Assembly: GCA_029210125.1 (NCBI GenBank) | Contig: JARGPR010000003.1 | Location: 248,001-312,000, forward strand | Length of the DNA: 64,000 nt | From: Pseudomonadales bacterium | Lineage (GTDB): Bacteria; Pseudomonadota; Gammaproteobacteria; Pseudomonadales; JAHRWD01 | Direction of reading: 5' to 3' | Part shown: piece after piece, positions 35,005-44,521 of the stretch | Layout of the letters: the number at the start of each line of letters is the position of its first letter | Numbering within the stretch: the first letter of the stretch is position 1 | Program-made: the position numbers and the translations under genes | Notes under the pieces: model-generated | Database searches by the model: none | What the model was told of the DNA's origin: nothing | Seen by the model: the letters and a program-made list of their open reading frames with translations, nothing else

Positions 35005-36501
35005 ATGCCAGCAAGCTTTATAAAAATTGCCTTTAGCCAATACGCCATTATAGCCTTTTGTTTCGGGCTTTTTTTCCCTGTTTTTGCCTGGTTGATTCAA
35101 GCCATTGATTTAGGCTACCCGCTGAGCTTGGACTCCTTGTTGAAAATCCACCAGCAGTATCGCGTGATTTGGGTAACAGATGCCGCACCATTGATACTGT
35201 GGTTGATGGGTTGCCTGGTTTCAATTTATCGTTTTAGAACCATTAAACAGATCAAAACACTCAATAAGGATAAAAAAAGAACTCAGTTGATTCTGGATTC
35301 GGCCCCTGATGGCATCTTAATTACAGATGCACAGGGTTGTATCGATTCTGGAAATCGAGCGGCACACCAAATGTTTGGATATCAGAGCAATGAGCTCGCA
35401 GGAAAAAATATAAATTCGATTCGGCCGAAGCAATATGCGGAAGATTTAACGGAAAAACTGGCAGAGATCATGGCTGAAGGTGTGGATGCTTTTCAAGTAT
35501 TTGAGCAGGAGGGGCTTCGCAAAGATGGTAGTCGTTTTCCGGTCGAATATAGTGTGAGTTTGGTCGGCGACGGTATTGATAGCAAAATAGTATTGGTGGT
35601 TCGTGATGTCAGTGAAAGGGCGACTCTTGAGAAGCAGCTGAATCAAGCACGAAAACTGGAAGCCATCGGGCAGTTGTCAGCTGGTATTGCCCATGAGATC
35701 AATACACCTATTCAGTATATCAACGACAACATGCGCGCTATTTCAGATTATTTGGTTGATATCGAGTTACTGAGTTCCGGATATCAGCAATTACTAAGAG
35801 AGTTGGAACAACAAAACTTGCTGGGCAAGCAGGTGGCGATGCTTAGAAATCTGGAGCAGCAATGTGATCTCGAATTCATCAATCAGGATGCTCCCAAGGC
35901 GATGAGACAATCACTTCAGGGTATTCAGCGTGTTTCCGATATCGTAAAAGCGATGAAAAACTTTTCACCCTCCGGCGCTGGGCAGGTATCGATGCTGGAT
36001 ATCAACAAGTCGATTGAAAATACTCTTATGGTAGCTCGTAATGAATACAAATACATTGCTGATATTGAACTCGAATTTGGCGAATTACCTCTGGTGGAGT
36101 GTCACGCGGGAGAACTCAATCAGGTATTCCTTAATCTGATTGTAAACGCAGCCCATGCGATCGAAGAAAAAGGGGAGCAGAGGGGTACTATTCGTATCAC
36201 CACTTCGGTACCTGAGGCGGGTTATATCGAAGTTAGCATCACGGATAACGGCTGCGGGATTCCCGAGGCGATTCAACAGAAGGTTTATGATCCTTTTTTT
36301 ACCACTAAGGAGGTGGGAAAAGGTACAGGGCAGGGGCTTAATTTGGCCTTCCAGACCATCGAGCGACAACATAAAGGCCGCATATACCTTGATAGCCATG
36401 AGGGTGAAGGTACTCAGTTCCGATTAAAAATACCTGAAAAAATGCAGATGGATCCGTCTGAACCTGAGTATCCGCAACAACCCAGGCAGGCAATTGGTTG
36501 A
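35005..36501 (+). CDS. Membrane PAS-domain sensor histidine kinase
   Basis: A 498-residue kinase. Two membrane helices (about 9-31 and 57-75) flank a short periplasmic loop. A PAS domain follows (about 95-205), then the dimerisation domain with phospho-acceptor H230 in IAHEINTPIQYINDN and a long insert, then the ATPase domain with NLIVNAAHAIEE, DNGCGIPE and GTGQGLNLA. AGGGA lies six bases before the ATG. No receiver of its own; the next two genes encode response regulators with overlapping starts, so the three likely form one signalling unit. It is divergent from metG. Confidence 0.93.
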   Translation: MPASFIKIAFSQYAIIAFCFGLFFPVFAWLIQAIDLGYPLSLDSLLKIHQQYRVIWVTDAAPLILWLMGCLVSIYRFRTIKQIKTLNKDKKRTQLILDSAPDGILITDAQGCIDSGNRAAHQMFGYQSNELAGKNINSIRPKQYAEDLTEKLAEIMAEGVDAFQVFEQEGLRKDGSRFPVEYSVSLVGDGIDSKIVLVVRDVSERATLEKQLNQARKLEAIGQLSAGIAHEINTPIQYINDNMRAISDYLVDIELLSSGYQQLLRELEQQNLLGKQVAMLRNLEQQCDLEFINQDAPKAMRQSLQGIQRVSDIVKAMKNFSPSGAGQVSMLDINKSIENTLMVARNEYKYIADIELEFGELPLVECHAGELNQVFLNLIVNAAHAIEEKGEQRGTIRITTSVPEAGYIEVSITDNGCGIPEAIQQKVYDPFFTTKEVGKGTGQGLNLAFQTIERQHKGRIYLDSHEGEGTQFRLKIPEKMQMDPSEPEYPQQPRQAIG

Positions 36502-37718
36502 TGAAGACTATTCTGTTTGTTGATGATGACAGCAATATTCTTTCCGGATTTAAGCGGTCACTGCGGAAAAAACGTGATCAATGGAGCATGTTGTTTGCTG
36601 AGGATGGTGATCAAGCCCTGGAAGTATTCAGTAATCAGCATATAGACGTATTGGTAACCGATATGCAGATGCCGGGCATGTCGGGGGATCAACTGCTTGA
36701 GCGGGTGATCGATATCGCCCCTGCAACCGCACGTATTGTGATGACTGGTTATGCAGACCTTGCGAAGCTGGCCAGGGCATCGGAGCTTGCCCATCGATTT
36801 TTAAGTAAGCCATGTCCGACTGAGCAACTGGTCGCGGCGATTGAGGAGTTGTTGTTTTCCCAGCACATTGTTCACAACGATCGTGTCCGTGAGCTGATGG
36901 GGAAAATAGGTAAACTGCCCAGCTTGCCAACAGTTTATTACGAAGTTTCAAACGCTATTGATTCGGACGATGCAAGCGCGGATCAGATTGCCTCGATTAT
37001 TAAACAAGATGGTGCTATGAGTGCCAAGGTTTTGCAGCTGGCCAATTCGCCACTGTTTTTTGGTAGTCATCGGGTTTCCAATATTTCAGAAGCGATTACA
37101 CGGTTTGGTCTGGCTCAGCTTAGACAGCTGGTGTTGCAGTGTTCACTGTTTCAATGTTTTGAGCCGGTTGATGGCGCCCCTGATTTTATAGAGAGTAGTT
37201 TCTGGAAATATTCTCTGGCGGTGGCGGAGCTTGCCAAGAAAATTAGCCAGCTGGAAGGTCAGCGTGGTGATTTGCTAGATGAGGCATATATTGCGGGGCT
37301 GATGCACGACATTGGATACCTTGTACTCGTTAGTTACAACCCTCAGCTGTTTGGGGAACTCTGTGATCTAAACGTTCGTACCAATGAAAACCCTGCGGTC
37401 TTTGAACAGCAGATGTTTGAAGTGAGTCACGATGAAGCGGGGGCCTATCTGCTGGATATGTGGAAAATACCAACCCCTGTGGTCGAGGCAGTATATCACC
37501 ATCATCAGCCTCACAAATCAGGTTGTAGTGCTGTTAATGCGACTACCGCAGTCCATGTTGCCGCGGCAATCATTTGCGAATATGAAGAGGCGAAATGGCC
37601 CTTTACCACCTGTCTGGATATGCCGTATCTCGAAGCGCTTGGTGTTGTTGATAAAATAGACGTATGGCGTGAGCTTGCTGAGCCCATCATGGAGAAATAC
37701 CCCCAATGGCTTCAGTAG
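36501..37718 (+). CDS. Response regulator with HDOD output domain
   Basis: A 405-residue regulator: REC domain with phospho-acceptor D54 (TDMQMPGMSG) and the lysine of FLSKPCP, then an HDOD domain (about 135-330) starting MGKIGKLPSLPTVYYEV, with MHDIGYLVLVSYNP in an HD-like pattern. HDOD domains act in signal output without known phosphodiesterase activity. ATG overlaps the kinase stop by one base (TGATG), which supports translational coupling. Confidence 0.92.
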   Translation: MKTILFVDDDSNILSGFKRSLRKKRDQWSMLFAEDGDQALEVFSNQHIDVLVTDMQMPGMSGDQLLERVIDIAPATARIVMTGYADLAKLARASELAHRFLSKPCPTEQLVAAIEELLFSQHIVHNDRVRELMGKIGKLPSLPTVYYEVSNAIDSDDASADQIASIIKQDGAMSAKVLQLANSPLFFGSHRVSNISEAITRFGLAQLRQLVLQCSLFQCFEPVDGAPDFIESSFWKYSLAVAELAKKISQLEGQRGDLLDEAYIAGLMHDIGYLVLVSYNPQLFGELCDLNVRTNENPAVFEQQMFEVSHDEAGAYLLDMWKIPTPVVEAVYHHHQPHKSGCSAVNATTAVHVAAAIICEYEEAKWPFTTCLDMPYLEALGVVDKIDVWRELAEPIMEKYPQWLQ

Positions 37719-39349
37719 ATATCCAAAAGCCCCATATTCTCTGCGTGGATGACGAACCTAATGTGGTGGCTGCTATTCGTCGTCAATTTCGTAAAGAGTA
37801 TCAGGTTACTACCGCCACAGGTGGAGCCGAAGCACTAGAGCTGTTGCAGTCTCAGTCGGAGCTGGATTTTGGTGTGATCATTTCTGATTTTAATATGCCC
37901 GGCATGGATGGTATTGAATTTCTTGCTGCCGCCGGGAAACTCCGGCCGGACAGTTCTATGCTGATGCTGACGGGAAGAGCTGAACTTGATGTGGCGGTTA
38001 AGGCTCTGCACGAAGGTCAGATCTTTCGGTTTTTAAGTAAACCTTGCCCTGGCGATGTACTTAAGCGAGCTATTGAAGATGGGTTGAAGCAATTTAACTT
38101 GATTCAATCGGAGCGGCAATTGAGGGAGCAGCTTGAGCATGTGAATCGAGAGCTTAATGAGCTGAATACACAATTAGAAGAGAAGGTTAGCCAACGCACT
38201 CAAACCATCCGCTCGATGATTGAATTTGTTACCGGTTTAAATGGAATGAATTCGGTGGCAGAGATTAGTCAATACGCGGTAACCGCAACTGCGGATCTTC
38301 TTTCTTGCCATCGCGTTTCCATCATGTTGGCTGATAAAGGAGGGCAATCACTACATATGGAAGCGAGTGTGGGTGTTGATGAGGCGGTCGCACGTAATGC
38401 TATTGTGCCGGTAGGTGTTGGTATTGCAGGGGTGGTATTTAAAACCAAACAACCTCGGCTACTCCTTGATGGGAGCAGTGAGGATCAAGACCACCAATAC
38501 GCGGATGATTTTTTTATCAGCATGCCGCTTATTTCCGTACCTATGGTTTCTTCCGGCCAATCCCTCGGCGTGTTAAATGTCACCGATCACGCTGATAGTA
38601 AGCCCTTCCGAGAGGAGGACGTGAATAGTCTGCGAGCGATCGCCGAGTCCACTGCGATCGCACTGGTCAGTCAGCACCACCAGGAACAGCGCAATCAGGC
38701 GCAGGAAGCGATTATCCTTGCTTTGGCAACCTTGTCAGAATATAGAGATCCTGAAACCGGCGGCCATCTCAAACGATTGCAGCATTACTGTAACTACCTG
38801 GCTGAATACCTTCAGGTAAACTCTGTGTATCCCGACGAGATCACGACCTCCTTTATCCGGGATTTGGCGCGCTCGTCGCCACTTCATGATATCGGGAAGG
38901 TGGGTATTCCCGATCACATTCTGTGTAAACCGGGAAAGCTGATCTCTGATGAATTTGAAATCATGAAAACCCATACCTCTATTGGCGGCGATACCCTAAA
39001 GCAAATCGTACAGGATGGACATGACCACGGTTTTCTCCGTATGGGTATGCAGATCGCGTATTGTCATCACGAAAAATGGGATGGTAGTGGTTATCCCAAT
39101 GGGCTTGAGGGGCAGCAAATTCCCTTGAGTGCGCGCATTTTATCCGTAGCGGACGTTTATGATGCACTGACCAGTCAACGCATCTATAAGCCTGCATTTA
39201 GCCACGAAAAAGCAGCGGAGATCATTGCCGATGGTAAAGGCAGTCACTTTGATCCCGCAGTCGTAGAGGCATTTTTGTCGCGTCAGAATGATTTTGCTCA
39301 GACAGCGGAAGAGCTAAAGGATCAACTGGAAACACGTTTACTTGAGTAA
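37706..39349 (+). CDS. Response regulator with GAF and HD-GYP domains
   Basis: A 547-residue protein predicted to hydrolyse cyclic di-GMP. Order: REC with D61 (ISDFNMPGMDG) and FLSKPCPGD, a coiled-coil linker (about 125-165), a GAF domain (about 170-310) and an HD-GYP domain (about 330-520) with HDIGKVGIPDHIL near 392 and HHEKWDGSGYPNGL near 450, both intact. The start overlaps the end of the HDOD gene by 13 bases. Together with the kinase and the HDOD regulator it forms a branched phosphorelay-like unit. Confidence 0.94.
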   Translation: MASVDIQKPHILCVDDEPNVVAAIRRQFRKEYQVTTATGGAEALELLQSQSELDFGVIISDFNMPGMDGIEFLAAAGKLRPDSSMLMLTGRAELDVAVKALHEGQIFRFLSKPCPGDVLKRAIEDGLKQFNLIQSERQLREQLEHVNRELNELNTQLEEKVSQRTQTIRSMIEFVTGLNGMNSVAEISQYAVTATADLLSCHRVSIMLADKGGQSLHMEASVGVDEAVARNAIVPVGVGIAGVVFKTKQPRLLLDGSSEDQDHQYADDFFISMPLISVPMVSSGQSLGVLNVTDHADSKPFREEDVNSLRAIAESTAIALVSQHHQEQRNQAQEAIILALATLSEYRDPETGGHLKRLQHYCNYLAEYLQVNSVYPDEITTSFIRDLARSSPLHDIGKVGIPDHILCKPGKLISDEFEIMKTHTSIGGDTLKQIVQDGHDHGFLRMGMQIAYCHHEKWDGSGYPNGLEGQQIPLSARILSVADVYDALTSQRIYKPAFSHEKAAEIIADGKGSHFDPAVVEAFLSRQNDFAQTAEELKDQLETRLLE

Positions 39350-39376
39350 GGGTGTGCGGACACGTTCAAAGCGTGG

Positions 39377-40204
39377 TTAGGTCATCAGGGGCTCTGGAAG
39401 AATAATATCCATCGCTACCGGCAGATGGTCAGAAATGGGGATATCCAATGCGCCCAGCGAGTCAATTTTTAATTGGCTACTGACTAAAATGTGATCCAGT
39501 GAACGAGCAGGACGCCAGCTTGGAAAGCTATGCTGAACCTGCTCCGGTCCACGAAGATCAGAGTTTTTTAGGGGTGAATTGCTTAGCAGAGCGGTCAGGT
39601 GACTGTTCAGATCCCCCATCACAATTGCATGATCAGCATCGGAAATTAATGCATGCAGATATTCTAATTGTTGGTTTTGTGCCCGCGTACCAAGGGACAG
39701 GTGGGCAACAATCAGCAAGAGACTGCTGTGCTCCAGAGCGAAACGGGCGATAATTGCACCGCGCCCAGGCATCAGGCCAGGTAGCTTATGGTCTTCAAGA
39801 ATTTCGGGCTTAATACGCGTAAGCAAACCATTGCCATGTTGGCCAAGAAAGCCAAGATTTCGGTTTCGTTGTTGATACCAATAGGGGAACTCTGCCTTAC
39901 CTGCCAGGTATTCAACCTGATTAATAAACCCGCTTCTATAGCTGCCACCGTCGGTTTCCTGAAGGGCTGCTATGTCAAAATCCTTTAGTGCCTTGGCCAT
40001 CCGATCAAGATTCTGGTTGCGTAAATTATGTGGTAATAGGTGCTGCCAACCGCGTGTCACATAATGATGGTATTTCTCAGTCTGAATACCTACCTGTATG
40101 TTATAGGTCACCAGCCGAAGATGCCTTGTTTGTGCAACTTCAATATTGGGGTCCGCAGGTATTGCGGCGTTGCGTTTAGACACTGGGTCAGGATAGATAT
40201 TCAA
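39377..40204 (-). CDS. Endonuclease/exonuclease/phosphatase-family protein
   Basis: A 275-residue EEP-fold hydrolase. Metal and catalytic motifs are present in order: VTYNIQVG, AALQETDGG, VAHLSLGTRA, MGDLNSHLTAL, SLDHILVSS and the final ISDHLPVAMDI. Substrate unknown (DNA, phospholipid or sugar phosphate). No signal peptide. Its position downstream of dsbA is the same as in Pseudomonas. It ends about 30 bases from the convergent HD-GYP gene. Confidence 0.9.
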   Translation of the reverse strand: MNIYPDPVSKRNAAIPADPNIEVAQTRHLRLVTYNIQVGIQTEKYHHYVTRGWQHLLPHNLRNQNLDRMAKALKDFDIAALQETDGGSYRSGFINQVEYLAGKAEFPYWYQQRNRNLGFLGQHGNGLLTRIKPEILEDHKLPGLMPGRGAIIARFALEHSSLLLIVAHLSLGTRAQNQQLEYLHALISDADHAIVMGDLNSHLTALLSNSPLKNSDLRGPEQVQHSFPSWRPARSLDHILVSSQLKIDSLGALDIPISDHLPVAMDIILPEPLMT

Positions 40205-40227
40205 AAATTAAACTTCTTTAGTTTTAT

Positions 40228-40875
40228 CTATTTTTTTAACAGGCTACGCTCTTTTTCAATCAGGTAATCCACTACTTTGATCATCTCATCGTAGGTTTTG
40301 ACCATCCCGGCGGTTACCCTATATTTGTCATTGACGACCATTGATGGAACCCCTGAAATACGAAGGCTGCGGGCACGTCGATCCGCCTGCTTTACCTTGG
40401 TAATAGTACCGAACGCATCAAATGTTTTATTGAACTCTTCCGTATCCACGCCTTGTTCTTCAAATATTTTGGCGATTTCAGCCTTGCTCTGTAAACCTGG
40501 ATCTTGGCTGTCCATGGCATCGAATAATGGAGTGTGTACTTTGTCGAGCACGCCAAGCGCGGTCGCTGTGTAATAAGCGCGCGCATGCAGTCTCATGGGT
40601 TTATTCCACATGGAGGGTGAGTGGGTAAAAACTATATCATCCGCAAGTGTTGCTTGCCATTCACGTACAATTGGATCAAAGTCAAAGCAGTGTGGGCAGC
40701 CGTACCAGAAAAACTCAGTAACCTGAATTTTGTCGCTGCGAGCTACATTTTTCTGTACCGGAACCTCAACGTAATGAACTCCGGCCTGGTAAGTTTCGGC
40801 AGATAACATTGGGCTTAACAGCAGCGTCAATATGGTGAACAAAGCGAATACATGATTGTTTAGTTTTAATTGCAT
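40228..40875 (-). CDS. dsbA: Thiol:disulfide interchange protein DsbA
   Basis: Periplasmic oxidase that forms disulfide bonds in secreted proteins, including cytochromes c. A signal peptide covers about residues 1-26 (cut near MLSAE). The active site is CPHC in FFWYGCPHCFDF and the cis-proline loop reads SGVPSMVVNDKY. Length 215 is normal. It lies between cytochrome c4 and the EEP gene, all on the minus strand, as in Pseudomonas. Confidence 0.95.
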   Translation of the reverse strand: MQLKLNNHVFALFTILTLLLSPMLSAETYQAGVHYVEVPVQKNVARSDKIQVTEFFWYGCPHCFDFDPIVREWQATLADDIVFTHSPSMWNKPMRLHARAYYTATALGVLDKVHTPLFDAMDSQDPGLQSKAEIAKIFEEQGVDTEEFNKTFDAFGTITKVKQADRRARSLRISGVPSMVVNDKYRVTAGMVKTYDEMIKVVDYLIEKERSLLKK

Positions 40876-41066
40876 AGAGATAAGCTCCAGAAGTTACGTC
40901 ACAAAGTGGATTAAACCAATATCCAGATTTCAGTTTGAACAGACAGCTATTGTAGCCAAGAGTTCGGGTTTTGAAGAAAGGGTTGGTTTGAAGGTACGGA
41001 GACGTCTATCGCCTCGGTAGAATTCAGATCAGACCATGATAGAACAATATTAGCAGATACCAGGAA

Positions 41067-41093
41067 CAAAAAAGGCGGGTTTTACCCCGCCTT
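41067..41093 (-). terminator. Rho-independent terminator after cytochrome c4
   Basis: Minus strand: AAGGCGGG (41093-41086) pairs with CCCGCCTT (41079-41072) around a 6-base loop, followed by a run of T residues to about 41067. It lies 46 bases past the cytochrome c4 stop and before dsbA. Confidence 0.85.
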
Positions 41094-41138
41094 GAACTGA
41101 ATCATTCAGAGAGCCACATTGCTCTCTAGCGTATCAGA

Positions 41139-41741
41139 CTAACGCAAACCAGAAATGTAACTAGCTAATGCTTCAATATCTTTGTCGCTCAGCAGTTCAG
41201 CGTTGTCACGCATGATTTTCTCAGCATCATTATGACGCTCACCAGAGCGGAAGGCCTTTAACTGAAGTGCAGTGTATTCTGCATGTTGGCCTTTCAACGA
41301 AGGGAAACCAGCGGGAGCATTGCCAGAGCCAGTAGGCGAGTGGCATGCAGTACAGGCTGAAACCCCTTTGCGTTTACTGCCAGAACGGTAGAGCTTTTCA
41401 CCCAGTTCAACAAGTTCAGCTTTTGCTTTGCCGAGCGTTATAGTCTGGGATGAAAAATAAGCCGCTACATTTAACATGTCCTGATCAGAAAACGCATCAA
41501 GCTGACCCGTCATGGTCATTACGGGGCGATCACCGCTCTTAATATCCTTCATCTGTTTGACCAGATAAGCAACGTTTTGACCAGCCAGTTTGGGGAATGA
41601 TCCGACCATGCTGTTGCCGTCGGCACCGTGGCAAGCACCACAAACTGCAGCTTTAGCCTGACCAGCGGCTACGTCACCCTGGGCCGCTACTGTGCCACTG
41701 AAGCCCAGTAACAATAAAATACCCAATGTCAGTTTTCTCAT
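41139..41741 (-). CDS. Diheme cytochrome c4
   Basis: Periplasmic electron carrier of 200 residues made of two cytochrome c domains, each with a CxxCH heme site (CGACHG near residue 35 and CTACHS near residue 136) and an axial methionine. A signal peptide covers about residues 1-20 (ending SGTVAA). The ATG at 41741 is preferred to an in-frame TTG four codons earlier. The c4 protein is a likely donor to a terminal oxidase. It is followed by a terminator. Confidence 0.94.
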   Translation of the reverse strand: MRKLTLGILLLLGFSGTVAAQGDVAAGQAKAAVCGACHGADGNSMVGSFPKLAGQNVAYLVKQMKDIKSGDRPVMTMTGQLDAFSDQDMLNVAAYFSSQTITLGKAKAELVELGEKLYRSGSKRKGVSACTACHSPTGSGNAPAGFPSLKGQHAEYTALQLKAFRSGERHNDAEKIMRDNAELLSDKDIEALASYISGLR

Positions 41742-41797
41742 AAGACTATCCAAGATTAATTCTTTGGTGATCGAAAAGAACAGGTCATAAACCTGTC

Positions 41798-42088
41798 TTA
41801 ATTTTTCATGTAATCAATGGCGATTTTGTACTCTGCATCACTACAGTCGTTACACATGCCCTTTGGCGGCATAGCGCCTTTACCAGTTTTAATACTTGCA
41901 ATGGCTGCATCTACACCTTGTTCAAGGCGTGTATTCCAAGCTGCTGCATCACCTTTTTTAGGTGCGCCGGCCACTCCGGTAGAATGACAAAATGTACATG
42001 ACTTACTATAAATTTCTTCGCCGGTTCGTTCTGCCTGGACAGAAAATGCAACTATTGAAAGAATAACTACTGAAATCAACTTTTTCAT
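41798..42088 (-). CDS. Cytochrome c5-type monoheme cytochrome
   Basis: A 96-residue periplasmic cytochrome: signal peptide of about 19 residues, CTFCHS heme site, axial methionine in AMPPKGMCNDC and the CNDC cysteine pair that is characteristic of the c5 family. ATG at 42088 gives the family N-terminus; a longer frame adds seven residues. It is divergent from engB and upstream of cytochrome c4 on the same strand. Confidence 0.92.
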   Translation of the reverse strand: MKKLISVVILSIVAFSVQAERTGEEIYSKSCTFCHSTGVAGAPKKGDAAAWNTRLEQGVDAAIASIKTGKGAMPPKGMCNDCSDAEYKIAIDYMKN

Positions 42089-42246
42089 AAAAATACCGTA
42101 TCCCTGCATCTCTGCAACTGATCTTCTAAGCAGCTTTAAAGCCTGTATGCTCAGAAAACAAATGACTAACCAATAAAAATCTCGATCATGGCCAATACTT
42201 TAAAAACCAACCCTTAAAAAAGAGCTCAAGCCACAAAACGCGACGC

Positions 42247-42276
42247 ATTATATAACAATAGTTATCAAAACGTGAA
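42247..42276 (-). promoter_or_regulatory. Candidate promoter for cytochrome c5
   Basis: Minus strand TTCACG (42276-42271), an 18-base spacer and a perfect TATAAT (42252-42247), which would give a leader of roughly 150 bases before the c5 start. The spacer contains the palindrome-like TTGATAACTATTGTTATA, which could be a binding site. Confidence 0.5.
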
Positions 42277-42330
42277 CTCGCGCGTTTTCTGTTAATATTT
42301 CACACTTGAATAACCCACCGGAGAATCCCC

Positions 42331-42951
42331 ATCGAGCGCTTTTATCAACAGGCAGAATTTCTTGTCAGTGCCGCTAGTTTCAGTCAATGTCCTGAGGATG
42401 AAGGCTATGAGGTTGCTTTTGCTGGCCGTTCAAATGCAGGAAAATCCAGCTCAATCAATGCGTTAACCGGCGGCAAGTTGGCTCGGGTCAGTAAAACCCC
42501 CGGCCGAACCCAGTTGATCAATTTTTTTAAGCTGGACGAAAAACGTAAATTGGTTGATCTACCCGGTTATGGATACGCCAAGGTAGCCAAGTCGGTAAAG
42601 GAGCGGTGGCAGAAGCAACTCGACCTTTATTTGGTTAATCGAACCGCGTTATGTGGTTTGGTATTGGTGATGGATATCCGCCACCCATTGAAACCCTTTG
42701 ATGAGAGTATGGTGGAATGGTGCTTACAATCTAGAATTCCCGTTCATCTATTGCTGACGAAGGCGGATAAGCTGAAGAGTGGGGCAGCAAAAACCGAGTT
42801 GCTGAAGATCCAGAAAATATTTTCCGATCAGTCCGAGTTAGTTAGTGCGCAACTATTTTCTTCTACCAAGAATACCGGTATTAAGGAATTGGTTGCTCAG
42901 TTAGATTTGTGGTTTGAGCGTACGGAGCGGGTTAAGGAGCAAGCTAAATAG
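42331..42951 (+). CDS. engB: Ribosome biogenesis GTPase EngB/YsxC with apparent AUC start
   Basis: Essential GTPase for large-subunit assembly, about 206 residues if started here. Frame: [18 protein letters not shown], then the P-loop GRSNAGKSS near residue 34, the switch [22 protein letters not shown] (G3), TKADK (G4) and SSTKNTG (G5). The first ATG, GTG or TTG in frame is the TTG at 42478, which would remove the P-loop. An in-frame stop at 42307 leaves only rare start codons; ATC at 42331 has GGAG (42320-42323) seven bases upstream and aligns with the family N-terminus. An ATA (42310) or another ATC (42325) is possible. Confidence 0.9.
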   Translation: MERFYQQAEFLVSAASFSQCPEDEGYEVAFAGRSNAGKSSSINALTGGKLARVSKTPGRTQLINFFKLDEKRKLVDLPGYGYAKVAKSVKERWQKQLDLYLVNRTALCGLVLVMDIRHPLKPFDESMVEWCLQSRIPVHLLLTKADKLKSGAAKTELLKIQKIFSDQSELVSAQLFSSTKNTGIKELVAQLDLWFERTERVKEQAK

Positions 42952-42957
42952 GCGGGA

Positions 42958-42998
42958 TAAAAAACGCCCCGGAGCGACCAGAAGACGCATACCGGGGC
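42958..42998 (-). terminator. Terminator between convergent engB and thioesterase-like gene
   Basis: GCCCCGG (42966-42972) pairs with CCGGGGC (42992-42998) with a 19-base loop; on the minus strand the stem is followed by a run of six T residues, so it serves the minus-strand gene at 43112-43882. Confidence 0.65.
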
Positions 42999-43111
42999 AG
43001 AGGGGAGAGCTTCAATAACCTTCAAATAATAAAAGGGAATAAAATCTTCATTACTATTGAGTGCCCTTTAGCCAGAAAAGTTCAACAGCCGGGTAAAATA
43101 ATCTAAGTTGG

Positions 43112-43882
43112 TCACAGATCCCGGTTTAGCGAGATCCACAATGCCTCCGCCTGAGCTACACATTGCCCGTCTGAGTTATAGATAGCTGAACCTCCAAAAG
43201 CTTTCCTACCCTTGCGTGACTCGGGCCAGCCAATAACGATTGCCTGTTCACCCGCTTTCAAACGGGCCTTTAACATAAAGGTGAAGCTCGCTAGTACCAT
43301 CGGTTCCATCTCTTTATTGCTGGGCAGTTCGAGAATGCCAAAGGAGCTGGGGCAATCCAGCGCAGCGCAGAGAATCTCGGTATTGAGTAATCCGTTTTCG
43401 TCACAGTAGTCCGAGTCGACAAGCCAAGTTGAAGCCACCATCGGTTTTTCAACGCTCTGCCCTGTATCGACGCCACCTGGGTAAATACATAATGCGTCGG
43501 AAGGATCACGGCCGGGCCCACAGACAAAGCAGCTCGGAAATGGATGATCGGAGCCATCAAAGTGGGTCATGGCTGATTTCGTCTGCTGTATCGTGGGCGC
43601 AACGGGGGGTGGAGAAAGCTCTTGAACCAGGGACGCGACCGCAAGGTCCGTTGTCCCGTGCCGCAATATAAAGCCAGCGCCACCATCCTGTTGTTCTACT
43701 TCAAATAACTCTAACGTTTGCTCCAGTGGCGGTGGTGCTAATAGCCGAACCTCAATAGAGTTGTGGTCGGTAAGCATGGGTTTAAGTGATTTTGCAAACA
43801 AACCAGCAACATAGCCGCCATTTGCTGAATCGGGGGGGCCGCAGTAGCGAGCAGGAATTCTATATTGTTCAATTGGTTTCAT
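43112..43882 (-). CDS. Hot-dog-fold thioesterase-like protein
   Basis: A 256-residue protein with two apparent hot-dog halves. A central FPSCFVCGPGR segment with two cysteines and the C-terminal KGRKAFGGSAIYNSDGQCVAQAEALW strand pair resemble the PaaI/thioesterase superfamily. Acyl-CoA thioester hydrolysis is a reasonable guess, supported by two acyl-CoA dehydrogenase genes nearby, but the enzyme may be degenerate and I see no decisive active-site residue. Divergent from the secreted-protein gene at 44042. Confidence 0.65.
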   Translation of the reverse strand: MKPIEQYRIPARYCGPPDSANGGYVAGLFAKSLKPMLTDHNSIEVRLLAPPPLEQTLELFEVEQQDGGAGFILRHGTTDLAVASLVQELSPPPVAPTIQQTKSAMTHFDGSDHPFPSCFVCGPGRDPSDALCIYPGGVDTGQSVEKPMVASTWLVDSDYCDENGLLNTEILCAALDCPSSFGILELPSNKEMEPMVLASFTFMLKARLKAGEQAIVIGWPESRKGRKAFGGSAIYNSDGQCVAQAEALWISLNRDL

Positions 43883-44041
43883 GATCTGGTTCCAGGGTGG
43901 ATTACAATGAAAAATTGTCGGACAAAAACGGGGTACACTTCAAGCTCGAAAATTGATTTAGATCGGCTGTACCGGATCCGGGTATTCTGTAGACTGACTC
44001 CGTTCCCAAGAAATAAACCTGTTTAATAAAAGGAATCAACT

Positions 44042-44440
44042 ATGAAGCGGCTTCAAACTATCATCCGCAGCCTGTTATTGCTCAGCATTATATACTTACC
44101 CATCGCCGGACAGGCCGCCCCGGAGTGTGATGCGCCTCGTTTTACCCATCAGCAACCCGCCGCTGGGGCGGTCGTCAAGGAGCTTTCCAGCGTCTATTTT
44201 GAATCATCCCAAGAGATTCGTGCATCCAGTATTGCCGTCAAAATAAAAGGAGAACCCCTGAAAACTGAGATCGCTTTTGATGGAAAAACCAAACGCCACA
44301 AAGTGCAGGCACAATTGCCGACGATCATGCGACTGGGGGAGATCCGGGTAAATGTTTACGCTAAAACAACCGATGGCTGTGCGGTTTACGACTACTGGTT
44401 AATTACGGTGGAAGGCGAAATTGATGATGTTGAGGAGTAG
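44042..44440 (+). CDS. Secreted CopC-like immunoglobulin-fold protein
   Basis: A 132-residue exported protein: signal peptide of about 26 residues (LLLLSIIYLPIAGQAA), then a beta-rich domain with FTHQQPAAGAVVKELSSVYFES, a layout reminiscent of CopC/YobA domains ('P-x-x-G-A-x-V...LxF'). The canonical copper-binding histidine is not clear beyond FTHQQP. An acidic C-terminus follows. Function is not assigned. Confidence 0.6.
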   Translation: MKRLQTIIRSLLLLSIIYLPIAGQAAPECDAPRFTHQQPAAGAVVKELSSVYFESSQEIRASSIAVKIKGEPLKTEIAFDGKTKRHKVQAQLPTIMRLGEIRVNVYAKTTDGCAVYDYWLITVEGEIDDVEE

Positions 44441-44521
44441 TTGATAGATAGTTGAGGAGTAAATAGAGTACTAAAAATAACCACCAACCATCCACATTTT
44501 AATAATAATAGGAGAAGGAAT

